Translations under genes and position numbers: made by a program
Notes under the pieces: generated by a model
What the model saw: the letters and a program-made list of their open reading frames with translations, nothing else
The model's database searches: none
What the model was told of the DNA's origin: nothing
Shown: positions 26,553 through 40,129 of the stretch, piece after piece
How positions within the stretch are numbered: the stretch's first letter is position 1
Layout: each line of letters starts with the position of its first letter
DNA from: Rhizophagus clarus
Taxonomy: Eukaryota > Glomeromycota > Glomeromycetes > Glomerales > Glomeraceae
Length of the DNA stretch: 64,000 bases
Direction of reading: 5' to 3'
Assembly (NCBI GenBank): GCA_015698045.1
Contig: BLAL01000011.1
Span: forward strand, 1,366,501-1,430,500

Positions 26553-28262
26553 ATGACGCTAGATGAAGACATTAAAATACATGACGTAGATTTTACATCA
26601 CGCGACTCCCCTAAAGTAGATAACAGGGTTGAGGACAATATCACTATGGACATAGATATGTTAAGTTTAACAGAAACACCCCTAAATTGGCCTCCTCACC
26701 CTGATCCGTTAGGAGGTAGTTACACTAATAGTATAAGTACTAGGGATGAGAACATGTTCTCACCACCATACTCCTTCTTACCGAATATCATTACAGCTGC
26801 CAAGGAAGAAGAACATGTGGAATACGACACAACACAAATTCATGATGGAAAATGGATGATCAAGAAAAAGTTTAAAAACCCAGCTCAGTAAGTCAAACAA
26901 CTACACCTAGATAAAGCGTATCCTACGAATGATAAGACATCCATGCATGAGCCTAAATATGAGGATTATATCACTTACGATGCTACAATTAAATTGGACT
27001 CTATCGACGTATATCATAATAACAAAGATAAGTTAGCATTTATTTAATTACAGATGAGTTCATTTCGTGAGTACGCAGGGGCTTATATTGATGCAGAAAA
27101 TGGAGAAGTTATAGTTAAAAATACGACGTACAAGGGCATGATGCATATGGTACAAGTGTTCAACATCCGCATCAAAAAACACTACATTTTCATGAAGATG
27201 CAACCAAAAAAATATTACTTGATGGAAGGGATGAGGATATCAAGTAAGGAATTTAGAATATCAAACGTCTCCAAGAAGATACTTCAGGACACAATAGAGA
27301 AAGCAATTGCTAAAATGCTAGGAACACAAGCCTTCCATATTAAAAAATCTGGTATTAAAGAATCTACAATAGATAAGGCCAACTTAGTAAACATCTATTT
27401 CACAGCAATCAAACAAGAGTCCTGTAAGATATTGAAAGACACTTGGTCAATATGCATTGACAATGTGCGATACCGATTAACACCAGCATATTTTGCACCC
27501 GGAGACCTTGAAAAAAGGAAAGCTTTCAGAGGGGAATTCTTTGGATTTGATCCAGATCATAACACGGAAAAAGTGATGGAAGTCCTACAGGCGCACGACC
27601 CTAGACACACTTTCTGACAATTGCCAGATAAGATCATAGTGGAATTTGCTACAGAACATGATTTATTTAATGCATATAGTGGCAAGTTACATTTCGACAA
27701 ATTTATAATACAAGACAATTCGAGAAATTATAATATAAATTGGATTGAAAGGAACAAGGTGTTGACAAATATACCGTCAAGGAAAGATTTACTGATTAAT
27801 AAACTGATTAAGAGAACAGATACAAAATCAGCAGAGACAACAGCATCCAAAATTACCACTGGATTCATAGCGGATGGTACATCAAACAGCACCCCTTCTT
27901 AACAGGATGCTAGTATACCACAAGGTTTTGAACCTGATTCCAAAAAGGGAGACCAGAATGTTTCGAGCGCTTCTATAAGCCTGTCACTTGCTAACCATAC
28001 TACAGGCGCTCAAAACTACAAAGAAGTCTAAGGGATAGGACATAAGGCGAACAAATTTGGGAAAAAACACACAGATATGAAACCTCTGGAAGGCAATAGG
28101 CGAAATCGTCAAAAGATGGTATCATACTCTTCAAAGGCGACCGGTCCCAATAGAACTGTTATTGATCCTGATAAACGCAAATTTTCCACTGATCATTGTA
28201 ATAATCACAGCACCTCTATCAACCCACAAACAACCAACACTGAGGGGATTGTAGATGGAGGG
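26553..28262 (+). pseudogene. LINE ORF1, 3' part
   Basis: One reading frame from 26553 with stops at 26889, 27045, 27615 and 27900. Blocks include LNWPPHPDPLGG, MSSFREYAGAYIDAENGEVI and APGDLEKRKAFRGEFFGFD. The length (over 550 codons) is long for an ORF1. No zinc knuckle is visible. Confidence 0.5.
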
Positions 28263-28264
28263 GA

Positions 28265-28618
28265 GTGCTTATGCTAAAGTATACAGCTCCCCAATATTTA
28301 CTTTCTGGAACAACTGTTCATGAGAGCAATCAGAAGACCTCATTAGGGAGTTCCAATTTTCCCGATACTAATATATTTCCTAGAAATGAAGTTAATTATA
28401 ATATAGATATAATAGATAATGATAATTTTAATATACCAACGAATGCATCACTTAATTTAATGAATAATCATGATAATACTGAGATGCTAATGGGACATCC
28501 TGTTGACACACCCTCCAACTTTACGCGTACAACAAAGCACTTTCATCATTGTTTGAATTGACTACTACCTTTTTGGATAGAGAAAGACTTGATTTTGAGC
28601 TAAGACAGGACTGAACAA
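28265..28618 (+). pseudogene. LINE ORF1/ORF2 junction remnant
   Basis: A 98-codon open piece in a different frame (28265-28558) followed by broken text up to the endonuclease. No recognised motif. Confidence 0.3.
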
Positions 28619-28689
28619 TACAGAAGAATTCCTACTTTCAACGTGAGGAAGACCAAACAACACCATCATTTGAAGACAACCTCCAATAC

Positions 28690-29500
28690 TTAGAGTTAAC
28701 TGTAGCAGTTCATAACATTAGGGGTATGGGATCGAACACATCTTCCCATAAATTAGATGACCTTATGTTACTTCTTAAAAATTATAATACGAACGTGGTC
28801 ATTATTACGGAGACAAATATGGATGACTCGATGAAAAACTTCATTGACAACGCAAGATACAATGACCAATATGAATTTATATTCAGTAATAAGGATAGGG
28901 ATAAGAATAAGAACAAAGGTTACAGAGTCGCAATCGCTGTAAAATTGAAATGGGCGAGACACATATATAAGATAGACCAGATCTCTCCTTATTTAATTAG
29001 GATAGCGCTATTATTTGAACAGCGGGAAATTAATATTATAGCAATATATGCGGCGTTCGAAACCAAACGAGACATACATAATACATTAATCGATTCCATC
29101 AAGACGTTACAGCGTTACAGTAGATGTGGTCTCATACACACTCTTAATTTGATCGCTGGCGATTTCAATGAAATAGTTAATCTAGATCTAGATAAGAAAT
29201 TGCCAGGTTCTGGAAGCACAAATGGAAATACTCTCTAGCGTAATATTTTACATCAGTCACAAACATTAGGGTTCAAGGATACATTTAGATTAATTAATAA
29301 TAGTAAGAAGGCTTTCACCTATAAACACAGCAGTGGAGCCACAGAAGAGCTAACATATACTAGGATTGATATGTTATGGATGCAGGGACCAGAGAATGTT
29401 ATGGTCACTAAAGCAATCATAGTACCTTCAGAAGGATGTACTAATAGCGACCATGAGATCTTAATAACTAGGATCTACACGGCTGAGTTCATAATTAATA
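28690..29500 (+). pseudogene. LINE ORF2: APE-type endonuclease domain
   Basis: LTVAVHNIRGMG (Asn), VVIITETNMD (Glu), LIAGDFNEIV (Asp/Asn), YTRIDMLW and NSDHEILI (Ser-Asp-His) appear in family order, so all catalytic signatures survive. A TAG at 29236-29238 interrupts the frame. This domain nicks target DNA in LINE transposition. Confidence 0.85.
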
Positions 29501-30504
29501 ATCAGAGATACACCCGAAGAATCACTTTTGATCAACTTAGGGATCGTATCTTACACCAGACATCTGAGGAAAGCAATAATGAACTAAAATCCTCTGATGT
29601 GACAGGAGATAATAATCCCGACATAATAACAAAAAGAGTTATAGACTTGGATAAAACCCCTAAAGAGAAAATAGAATCATTTCAAATGGCGTGTAAAGAA
29701 TTTGTGAATAATTCGGGATTGTTACAACAGTTGAACAATTTATTACTAGATAGCGTGATTCAAAATAATATGAACAATGCGACTGGGGATGGGGATAATC
29801 TCGATAATGCCAATCGATATCGAATGATATGATTAGAGGATATCAATAACATATGGTCACAAGTAACGGTTAGCATCGACAAAACCATCGACGCTAACTT
29901 ACGCACTAGGAATTACAATATGCATAAGACTAAACAAATTCGTAAAAAATCCCTGGAATATATAGCTACCACGCATACTAGCAAGTTGTATAAACTTGTG
30001 AAAGTTCTTAAAAAATTTCATGACAAGAACGCTAATTGAATAAGCCATGAAGAAACCCCATTTAATATGGAGGATGAGATGAACTATTGGGCGATTAAGT
30101 TCCATAAATATAATCAAGATTATAAGGATCCCCAATTGATCCAATTCACAGACAAAGGTAAGTACCGATTAATCGATATCGACATAAGGAACCCTTCTTA
30201 TATAAATGAGTTAGAGGAGATAGTAAAAGTCAGAAAAAAAATGGATCGGTCAATTAAGAAGGTCCTCCAATCAAAGAGTATAGTTGATGCCATGAAAAAA
30301 AGACATGATATTATTCAATCAGATCAGACTAGGTGAACCACTAGCATACAAGGAAAATTTAAAGAATGACTAGTAATAGATAAAGTAGTTGTACAAGACT
30401 ACCAGGGGAATTCGTCACTTGAACTGAATCTGAATCAGATAAAGAAGGAGGTCGAAAAGCACATTAGGCACACCTTTAGGAAAAGGGATTGTAAACTAGA
30501 TGAT

Positions 30505-31700
30505 ATGGATGAAGAATGGAAACGCATATATGAACCAATCGACGATTATAGGGAAGAGTGGCATAGGGCAATTGAGCCTGTTACACTAGGAGAATGGTTA
30601 AATACGCTATCGAAACTAAATATGGGATCGGCTGCAGGCCCATCAGGCATAGATTATAGAGTCATTAGGTTATTCCCTGACGAACTGCATATAGTGATTA
30701 TAGCTTTTGTTAATCTTACAATTAGGGTAGGCATGGTCCCAGATTATTGGAAATAATCGTATTTATACCCGTTTCTGAAGTCCAATCGATTTGAGTACAA
30801 TTTGAATAATATTAGACCCATCATATTATTGGATACCATCAGAAAGAGTGCAACCAAATTGGTTACGGAAAGAGTTAGTGCAATTTTATTGCAGAATCAC
30901 ATGTTAAAGGGTCACAATTTTTGTAGGTTAAAAAATAAAGACACCTCTACGCCTTTGACTATATTAAATAGTATCATAGAGGATGCTAAGGAACAGGGTA
31001 AAGAGTTGCATGTAGTCATTCAGGATATTAAGAAGGCATACAATTCAGTAAGCATCGTCAGTCTAAGGTTATCATTGGCTCAGTTATTAAGTATGTGACT
31101 TCACTGGTAGATTGGATCTGTAATCTCTACGAAGAGAGATCTATACGTGCCATCACAGTGTTTGGGCTGACCAATAGTGTCAAGGCGAGGGACGGTATAG
31201 ATCAAGGTGATGCGTTATCACCATTGATATGGAGAATTTTTTATGATCTGCTGTTAGTTAGATTACAAGTTAGGGTAACCAGCAGGTACAATATAAAGAT
31301 CGATTGGCTGTCAGATATACGACATAACAAAAAATGTAGTCTAGAGCTTAGAATACCTGCTATGGCATATATGGATGATACCATATACTTTGATCATACA
31401 GTGGATGGTATACAGGTGTCTATAGATATAGCTGGCGACTTCTATAGGATACATAATATTGAAGTCAATAGCCCAAAAATGGACTATATAGCCATCAATG
31501 CAGCAGCAGGAAAGGATAAGAATAAAGTTACGATAGGAAAAGATCAGGTGGAACACATCCTCATGAATAAAGCAATACATTATTTGGAGTGTTTTTTCGC
31601 TAGCCAAAGATCTGCAACTAAAGTGAAAGCAATCATTAAGAACATTATAAGATGAGTTTATTAGCCCGTTAAAGGATAAGAGCATCTTGGCAGGACAAAT
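30505..31700 (+). pseudogene. LINE ORF2: reverse transcriptase domain
   Basis: SAAGPSGIDYRVIRLFPDEL, NNIRPIILLDTIRKSATKLV, VIQDIKKAYNSV (catalytic Asp), DGIDQGDALSPLIWRIFYD and MAYMDDTIYF (YxDD box) are in order. The frame is broken by TAA at 30754 and TGA at 31096, with a shift into another frame between about 31090 and 31650. Confidence 0.85.
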
Positions 31701-32959
31701 AGAGTATTTAGTAGATCGCATACTAGTTCCTAGATGCGTATACGTAGGGCAATTAACAAACTTCTCAGAACATGAATGGGATAGTTTATTTAGTCCTGTA
31801 TTAAAGCTCGTCAAGCATAAATGTGGTTTTGCTAGTAGTATGCCCATTTCAGCACTATTACATCAGAATATTATAAACATTTCCACACCCTGGAAAAGAT
31901 TGGTTGCGCAACAAATGACGAATTTAGTCAATAACCTAAATGCCTCTACGCTAGTACATAAAGCTGTACGGATCAGACTTCAGACAGCACAACTAAGATT
32001 AGGGATTCCTAGGTGCATATTGACATATGATTTGATTTATCTGAAAACACACCTAGGTTTAGGTTTACACAATAATAGTCTGACCTCCATGATAAGAGGA
32101 AGAATGATGGGTATAGAGATCCGGCAAAGTTCAACAGATCAGAGGAATTGGGCCATCAAAGAAGGCAACCATGCTATATGTTCTTTCCTTCATGAGCACA
32201 ATGCTGGTGGATTAATCCCTAGATTTAATAATCATAGAGGAAAATACCCATTAATATATTTTGAACAGATTATTATAGGTGATGGAAAAGCCATTAGTTG
32301 GGCCCTATATAAGCAGTTACAGGGAGCATCAACAAAGGTAAAGTGGCTACATGGTTTAAGAAATTAATACGATTTGTAGAGAATGGATGTGCACCGCTAG
32401 CTAATGCACCAAGAAGAGATCTCAAACTATAGAGATACATAGAAGCTTACCTCGCTCTGGTGGCTTCGGGTTCATATATTGGGAAAAAAGATATTCTCCT
32501 TGTACTAACAAAAAATATAGAGGAAGCACCAATTATAGGGCAGGCTTGCAAAGGTAGAAAGGTATATAAAGAAGATTACATAGATATTAAAGGGTAGCTC
32601 TTAAAGCAGTAGATTTGTTATCAATGGGAAAGATGGTAATTGATCACCAAGCCCCTCCCCAAACAATAACATTAAGGAGTACCCCACTCGATCGTATTAG
32701 AAAAATCACACAGTTCAAGACAATTAAGCAATTTGTCACGACTGGATAGGAATATGCAACTTCGAAGCGAAGGATTCTTATAGAGAAGAAGTGGCTGTTG
32801 AGGACAAAAGTACAATAGTCCAACCCGAAATCATAATAACTGGATATGATGTGTGGATCGATAAATGGTTAGATGATCGAGAATTACAGGACACCCTCAC
32901 GAACATTAAACAAGCCATCCAGAAGGGATGGAAGGAAGAAGCGGTGAATCAAAAACTTG

Positions 32960-33420
32960 ATATTTATACGGATGGGTCATTAACTATTTCTCAATATTAG
33001 AACACGATGTCACATTATAAAAGCGATAACTATCATGTTAGTATGGGAGCAGGTGTATATATAAAGGACCATCAGAATCGCGAATATAAAATTGCAACAA
33101 AAGTCAGAAATTGGCCATCATCCATTAGATCTGAGATCATTGCGATCCTATTGGCGTTAATGGCAGTACCAAAAGAGGCAGATATAGTAATATACACTGA
33201 TAGCAAATGTGCGCTCGATGACATTTTAATATGGAATACGAAATCGGTCCAAGCCAAAGAAAAGACTACTAACCATTGTATTTTATTTAGGATTAACCAG
33301 ATTCGAATGGAAAAAAGGATTAATTTAGAATTTATTAAGGTGAAATGACATTCTAATGTTAAGGGGAATGATGAGGCGGATCATTTAGCAGCAGAGAGGA
33401 GTAGTAGCAATAGTCAGTTT
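32960..33420 (+). pseudogene. LINE ORF2: RNase H domain
   Basis: LDIYTDGSL (Asp), RSEIIAILLAL (Glu), VIYTDSKCALDD (Asp) and HSNVKGNDEADHLAAE (His/Asp) form the RNase H DEDD set. Stops at 32998 and 33346 interrupt it. Confidence 0.8.
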
Positions 33421-33699
33421 AATTTTAATATAGATCACACTAGTCAAGAATATAGATATATACCAGCGTGTGAACATATTCCCATTGAGCCGTCCTTGAA
33501 GAAATTTATTATCCAATTTCTAAATACATACAATGCAATGGAATGGTCATTATTGCAAAGTAACAGAGAACATTGCCACATGAATGTTAGACAGGTAGCA
33601 TGAGAAATCACTTGGGGATTACTCAATCAATTTCGAGGCTTCAGATGCCAAAATTCCAGAGATCATCATATGTTCGTGTTCATGGTCAAGATGCTGCAT

Positions 33700-34170
33700 A
33701 GATGCCTACCTTTGGGTAATGTTCTACTACAAAGAAGAAGAGATATTTATTCCCATTATCGCTGCCAGAAGTGTAGTGGCAATTGTGTCAAAGATTGGAA
33801 TCATTTATTTGAGTGCCAAGGCTATGATGAGGCTTGAAAGCATATATATGACACACTTAAAAAAGAATATAGGATAATCAGATAGAAAGAATTAAAGTTG
33901 GACATCACAGACACTTCAAAGCTTCAGCATGTGGTAGACGATCTGCTCGGTAATGGTGTTACATCTGCACAGTTCAGGGACTTCATAAGGCTATCAGCGC
34001 AAATTAAATGTGATAGGACATGGATAGAATCACTAAAAATGACCTTACGCATCAATGAAACTGAAGTTATCAGGTTATACGTTCACTTTTTGTTTCAGTT
34101 TATTATATTATTTAAGGAAATGATATGGAAACTAAGATGCGAATTGACTGCTACGTGGGAGAAATCATAA
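33700..34170 (+). pseudogene. LINE ORF2: C-terminal Cys/His motif and tail
   Basis: HRCLPLGNVLLQRRRDIYSH, then CQKCSGNCVKDWNHLFECQG: a CxxC...H...C arrangement common at the C-terminus of fungal LINEs. Stops at about 33838 and later. Confidence 0.6.
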
Positions 34171-34795
34171 GCAATACCCAAACAGATAAAATACCAAAAG
34201 TGCACGATGCGATGACCTTCTTCTTGTAGAAAGAGGTTGCGAATACAAAATACAGATGATCACACTGCGGCAAGCTTGGCACAATAGAACAGATGTCACC
34301 GCAAACATTGGCAAGCTGCGCACCAACAGAAAAGAGGTTGCATTATGATGACAACTTTATCGAATGTTATAATAATCCATTTATCCCACCACTGGTCTCA
34401 CCGCCTTTATTTACTAGGAATGACCGATTACGAGAAGCAGTACCAATCACCTTTAAAGCCATGAAGAATTATCTGGCAAATTATATCCTCGAGCCGTAGG
34501 TGGCGGTAGGGAAAAAGTTAAGACAGACGCATGTGTATTGGATGGTAGAGTTATGATGGGTATTGGGTTTGATAATAGAATAATAGAATAAGCTGGATTT
34601 TTTTGAGTTATTAATTTATATTTATATTTATAGTTATATTTATATTTAGTGATTATGTTAGAGGGTCAATCAGTGGACTTGGGTATTATTAGTAACTTGG
34701 CGATATGATTGAACGGTCTGTGAGAGGTTCATCCTCTGGATAGGAGCAGTTTTTAAATTAAATTATATAGATTATTTTGTAATCCATTAATTTTC

Positions 34796-34838
34796 AATAA
34801 AGATTTCTGCGTTATTAATGCCAAAAAAAAAAAAAAAA
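34796..34838 (+). terminator. LINE polyadenylation signal and poly(A)
   Basis: AATAAA at 34796-34801, then a run of A from 34824, directly followed by the right copy of the 16-nt duplication. Confidence 0.85.
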
Positions 34839-34854
34839 ATATATTACATATATA

Positions 34855-36936
34855 TAATAGTTATTTTTATTATAATAATAAAATATATAATACATATTGT
34901 AATAAAGCTAGCTTAACGTAAATTTATATAAAATTATAATAACAAATTAATTACAATTTATTTTTTATACAGATAAATTTTTTTTTTTTGGTAATAGAAG
35001 GTAATAGACTGCTTAAAATAAATTGAATTTAAAATTCTGTTATAATTTTTTTTTAGTTGTATCAGAAAATTTTTAAATATTTAATATATAAATTTACATA
35101 CTTTATGTAAATTTATTATTTAAATTTGTATTTTATAGTTACAATATATAAACTTTAATCTATATCAAATATTTTATAGGAATAATACATAAATATGGTA
35201 ATTTATGCCCTGTATCTTTTTTTTTTAATCAGATAATTATAATTGAGGTCATAAATATTACTTTTTGGATAACAAAATATAGATAATAAAAAGGGCAAAT
35301 ATTTTTATTAAAGGCAAATTTTCTGATATTATAATTATTCGGGGGTCTTAATGGTCTTAATACAAATTATTTTAGATATTTTCTGGCCAATCAAAATTAG
35401 GCTGATCTTGCACGTGATTTATTTAATATGCATATTATACACGCGTCTTTTAACTGTGGTCTTTTCTGTTTATTTTTTATTTTATCTCTTTCTTTTATTT
35501 CGTTTTAAGGAATTTTATTCTTCTGTTTAATATTTTTAAATATAATATATATTTACATATATTTCCATAATTTATTGCTTTGCAGATACAAAAGTATTTG
35601 TTTTTAATAATACTAATTGCACTTTTACTTATACTGTAATACTAATGATATCATCCATATTTCCTTTATTCTTTTTGCTTATATCTTAATATTCATCATG
35701 TTTTCTTTACTTTTTACCTTAATATTAATGATATACTAACTATGTTTCTTTTACTTAATACTAAACAATACAAACTATGTTTCTTTACTACTTTAATGAA
35801 TATTAACTTTATTTCTTTTTCTTTATCTTAATACTAATGAATATTAACTTTATTTCTTTTATTTTTTTATTTTAATACTAATGAATACTAACTTTATTTT
35901 TTTTATTTCTTTATTTAATTTTTTTTTTTTCTGCAGCGCATTTATAGATTTATTAAAATTTTTGTAAATTACATGAAAAATATAATTAATTAATTTTAAT
36001 ATGATTAATCTATAAACCATCCGTCATTTCAAAGAAATCCCCATATGTGCATTGTCAGTTGATAATTCTCCTACACAAGTAAGCACGTGTGAAATAAGCT
36101 ATCTTAGATATTACATCCTTGTAATCATAGGAGATTTCTTTATTTAATACTAACAATAATAATTATATTTCTTTAATTATTGTCTTAATACTAATAATGT
36201 TTCTTTAACTCTTTTATCTTAATACTAATAATATTAATAATGTTACTTTTATTTTTGTATGTTTTTTTTATTTGTATCCTTAATGCTAACAATATCAATA
36301 CTACTAATATTTACTAGGAATATTGATGCTGATAGTTATTTCTCTATTTTTTACATCTAATTATATTATTACTTTTCCTTTTATTTAAATATCTATAATT
36401 TTTTTATAATTTAATAGTTACTTTTATTTTGAATTATATTTAATGTCCAATTATTATATAAGCCCAAATATTAAAAATTGCAACAAATTTTGAAATAATA
36501 CGAAATATTACATTAATATTAGAAACTCTACATATCGTAATATTTTGAAATGTTTTAAAAAGTTACAAAATATTATTGCTTATGAAAACTTGTAGCAGGT
36601 CTAAAAATCTACAAAATATTATGTAAAATTACAGATTATTATAAATTATAATATTGTGGAATATTACGAATCACAAAATTGTGGATAAAATATTACAAAA
36701 TATTATGCCTAAAAACTTATGAAATATTGTGTAAAATTACATATTATTACAAACTGTAAAATTACAGAATACTACAAATCATAAAATTATGAAAATTTAC
36801 ACATTTTAATACTTCAAAATATTTTAAAAAGTTATGAAATATTATACTTACACAAACTTTTGGCAGTCTGAAAACTTACGAAATATTTTGATGTGTAAAC
36901 TTATATAACTTTTTGCACTATAAAATTTCCTGATGA
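34855..36936 (-). mobile_element. Diverged, partial second copy of the CATCAGG-ended element
   Basis: The right end, ACTATAAAATTTCCTGATG (ends about 36930), is the inverted form of the end at 22162. The segment 35380-35480 inverted matches 23590-23680 (CAGCCTAATTTTGATTGGCC is shared), and 36470-36910 is the same AATATTACG-type word array. The other terminus is not recognisable, so the left limit is a guess. No coding capacity seen. Confidence 0.5.
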
Positions 36937-36939
36937 GGT

Positions 36940-37195
36940 TAATTTACATATTTTCAATTTGGCTATAAAATCAACTAAAGCTATTTATACAGAATTATTT
37001 GAGTTATTAAAAAAAGCCATTGATTATATACTTAAAGCTAATATGCAGTATGAATTAGTGAATTTGCTTAAGTCTTTTATTTATGATACACATAATAAGG
37101 ATATTAAAATTCAAGAAATTCAAGAAATTTTTATTGATATTAATAATCCTGCTATTATTAAATATAAAAGTGCAAGCAATATGAACATTAAATAA
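36940..37195 (+). pseudogene. Possible transposase C-terminal fragment
   Basis: An open stretch, AIYTELFELLKKAIDYILKA to NNPAIIKYKSASNMN, ending TAA at 37193. The helical region followed by a DI.NP.I.K... tail resembles C-termini of MULE/FAR1-like transposases in this fungal group, from memory only. Its 5' side is cut by the CATCAGG-ended element. Confidence 0.35.
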
Positions 37196-37214
37196 GGATA
37201 TATTAAAATAATTA

Positions 37215-37310
37215 TTAGTATTACCATATATTACAGGCCATAGTACCCCGGGTATTTTACAAATTTTGGGAGTTTTAATCTGTATTTGAGGGTACTATAC
37301 ACAAGTAGAT
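37215..37310. repeat. Dispersed TACCCC-GGTATTTT repeat, copy 1
   Basis: ACCATATATTACAGGCCATA followed by GTACCCCGGGTATTTTACAA and GAGGGTACTATACAC. Related copies lie near 38147-38230, 41195-41345 and 44100-44260. Inner parts are inverted (GTACCC and GGGTAC), so this is a small palindromic MITE-like family. Confidence 0.55.
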
Positions 37311-37665
37311 ACAGGACCCCGAACAATATATATATAGGTAACAAAAAAATTTGCTTATTTATCATATAAAAATTTTTTTTAAGTCATATAGAATTTTGCT
37401 TATTAGAAAACAAAAAATAAAAAAAGTCGTAATTATAAATGTGTAATAGAGAGTTAAAATTGTTAAAGTTATATATAGATTTTGTGTAGCAAGAGGTGAT
37501 TTTTATACTACATATATAAGAAAAAATTTTAATTTTACTCGTACTTTTAAAAATTTTTTTAAAAAGATATTTTCTTTTTTCAATATAATTATTATTGATT
37601 TTATACATTTTAGTTTACATAAAATTAAATATTATATTTATAAAAAAATACATTTTTTATAATAA

Positions 37666-37926
37666 GATCAGTTCAACTTAATTTTTTGTTTAACATAACA
37701 TGAAGGGTCACAATCTAAAGAGGGGAGAATATAAAACATGACTAGAATTATAAAAATTTTGGCCAGAATTATAATTAGAAATGTGCATGTCATGTGATTT
37801 GAAAAAAATTTTTGTAATTCTAGCCAAGAATCATAATTTTGGCCTAAATTACATGCACAATTTTTCTCCATTTTTTTAAAAACTAGGGAGGGGATATGTT
37901 AAATAAAAAATTAAGTTGGACTGGTC
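37666..37926. mobile_element. 261-bp MITE, possible PIF/Harbinger type
   Basis: Inverted termini GATCAGTTCAACTTAATTTT and, inverted, GACCAGTCCAACTTAATTTT; flanked by TAA on both sides (37663-37665, 37927-37929), as for PIF/Harbinger. The interior repeats GCCAGAATTATAA/AGCCAAGAATCATAA words. Confidence 0.6.
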
Positions 37927-38146
37927 TAATATTCTCTTATTCTTGTTTTTTGTTTACTAAATTTAACTATATGTAAAATAAATTTTAGTTGAATGAAATC
38001 ACTTTTTATATTTAAGTAAAGCTGTTTAGCAATGTCAAAAATACTCAGATCTTAATTTTCTTAAGACTAGGTATAATATTTATGAAGAAATTTGTATTTT
38101 TCAAATAGTACTAATTACAAAATTTTTTTTTTCTCTTTAACTTTAG

Positions 38147-38230
38147 GATGTACCATATATTACGGGCCACGTACCCCAGGTATCTTGCAAATTTTGGGGT
38201 TTTGGCCTGTATCCAGGGGTACTATACACT
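38147..38230. repeat. Dispersed TACCCC-GGTAT repeat, copy 2
   Basis: ACCATATATTACGGGCCACG, TACCCCAGGTATCTTGCAAA and CAGGGGTACTATACACT; same family as 37215-37310. It was the target of the next element. Confidence 0.55.
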
Positions 38231-38268
38231 AAAGATGTTAGCCGTAATTAATTAGACAATGCTGTAAT

Positions 38269-39801
38269 AGGACCCAGAAATATATATATAGGGGTCAGGT
38301 GATGAAAGAAAATTTTACTATGAGCTGTACGCAAGGGTTTTTTATATGAACGGTACGCAAATTTGACACCTGATATTGAAAATACCGCAAAAATACGCAA
38401 ATAAAATTTCAGACCTTAAAATTTTCAATTAATAATTAATTCAGCAAAGTGCAGTATATCATATGATATAGTTTCTATAATCTGCAGTTTGATATCGGTC
38501 TTTTTTTTATTAAAAAAAAAAAAAAAATTATATTTGTTTCTCTTTATGTTATGTTAACGAAATATAATAAAATGTATTATATTTTAACAATATTTGTATA
38601 CGAATTTAGATAGCTTTATAATTAGAAAAAAATTTATTATTTTTTTTTTTTTTTTGATATTTATATTTGAAAGTTCATTCCTACAATATGTTTAAATTCC
38701 AATTTGAAGTTCCAGTTCAAAATCTACAAAAAGAGATGTTAAAGAATATTAGTGAGTGTTCTTATATAAACCCACTCCTTCTTCCTTTAGAAATACTCAC
38801 CTATCTTGAATTATTCCAAGTTCTAGTCTAAATTCCGCAAAAAAGAGAAGTTAGCAAATGCTTTATTCAAACTCGCACCCCCCCGCTTTTAGAAATACTT
38901 AACCGTCTCGAATTCCAAATTTTACTTCAAAATCTACAAAAGAGAAGTTAAAGAATGTTAGTAAATACTCTTTAATACACAAAAAATCAAACCCGCTTAT
39001 CTCCTTATAGAAATACTTACCCGTCTCGAATTCCAAGTTCTGATCGAATTCTGAAATCTATAAAAAAGAAATTATAAAACATTAGTAAGCATTTTTTGAT
39101 AAAATTCCTAAAAATTTGAAACTTACCAATGTAATAAGCTATAAAAAATAGAATAATCTTGATTATGTAGGTACTAAAAAACTAAAAGGAATGTTAGTAA
39201 AATTTTATTAACATTGAATTCTGCTTCTTACACTTAACTCACCATATTTGCAAGAGTCCGTTAGTTCCAATTTATACTTCAGTAGTACCTAGTACTTTTT
39301 TTTTTATAAATAGTTTTTTTTTTTATTTTTTTAAATCAGTGGAAAAGAAAAAGGTTCGGTTTATAAAAAATCTTTTTTTAAAAAAAAATTCGGTTACTAA
39401 TAATATAAATATTAAAAAAAAATTCAGTTTATAAAACCGATAAAAAATATTAAATATTAAAAAAAAAATTTTGGTTATAAAAACCGATAAAAAAATCTTT
39501 AAAAAAAAAAAAATTTAAAACTATAAAATTGTAAATTTTATGATTGATAAATCGTATTTTAGCATATCGAATAATTTTCTACAACAGTATATATTGATCG
39601 GCCAAATAAAAATATAGGTCAAAATACGCAAATTAAATCTTTTACATATAAAAATTTTTAATAAAAATACGCAATCTAATGACCTTACTATGGACAAAAA
39701 TCTCCTAAATTATACGCAAATCAAAACCTTACCCCGTCCAACTCCACTATGATGACGACGCATTGATAGACCCTACCCCTATATGTATATTTCTGGGTCC
39801 T
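38269..39801. mobile_element. 1533-bp AGGACCCAG element, copy A
   Basis: Termini AGGACCCAGAAATATATATA and the inverted AGGACCCAGAAATATACATA, followed by ATAGGGGT on both sides. Perfect 8-bp target duplication GCTGTAAT (38261-38268, 39802-39809). No transposase. A second copy is at 42184-43679. Repeats of TACGCAAAT occur near both ends. Confidence 0.8.
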
Positions 39802-40129
39802 GCTGTAATATTACAACATACGGCATTACAGTTATGACACTTTTTATAATACCGTAATTAGGCCGTAATACTATAATTGGGCCGTAATGTTGTAATTAGG
39901 CTGTAATGCCTTAATGCCACCTAAGGTTGCCTGCCAAAAATCATTTGGCCCAATGCCAAAAGTTAAAACTCCCTACATAGTGCCACGACATAATTTTGGT
40001 ATATATAGTATTAGTGTGATAATATTTTTTAATTCGTATTAATAAAAAAAATGTTAAAAATATTTAATATTTTTTAATTCGTATTAGAAATAATAAAATG
40101 GTTAATTAACATTTTTTTAAATACATATT

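Larger units (their letters stand above)
21330..34838 (+). mobile_element. Full-length non-LTR retrotransposon (LINE), dead, with a nested insertion
   Basis: Flanked by a perfect 16-nt duplication, ATATATTACATATATA (21314-21329 and 34839-34854). It has an ORF1-like region, an APE-type endonuclease, reverse transcriptase, RNase H, a Cys/His motif, AATAAA at 34796 and a 3' poly(A) from 34824. Removing the 4.37-kb insert at 22161-26532 gives an element of about 9.1 kb. EN-RT-RNase H order fits the I/Tad-like clades. Most ORF2 pieces stay in a single frame interrupted by stops. Confidence 0.88.

Noticed and set aside
37668-37871. 67-codon minus-strand frame
   Set aside because: Falls entirely within a 261-bp MITE with clear inverted ends.
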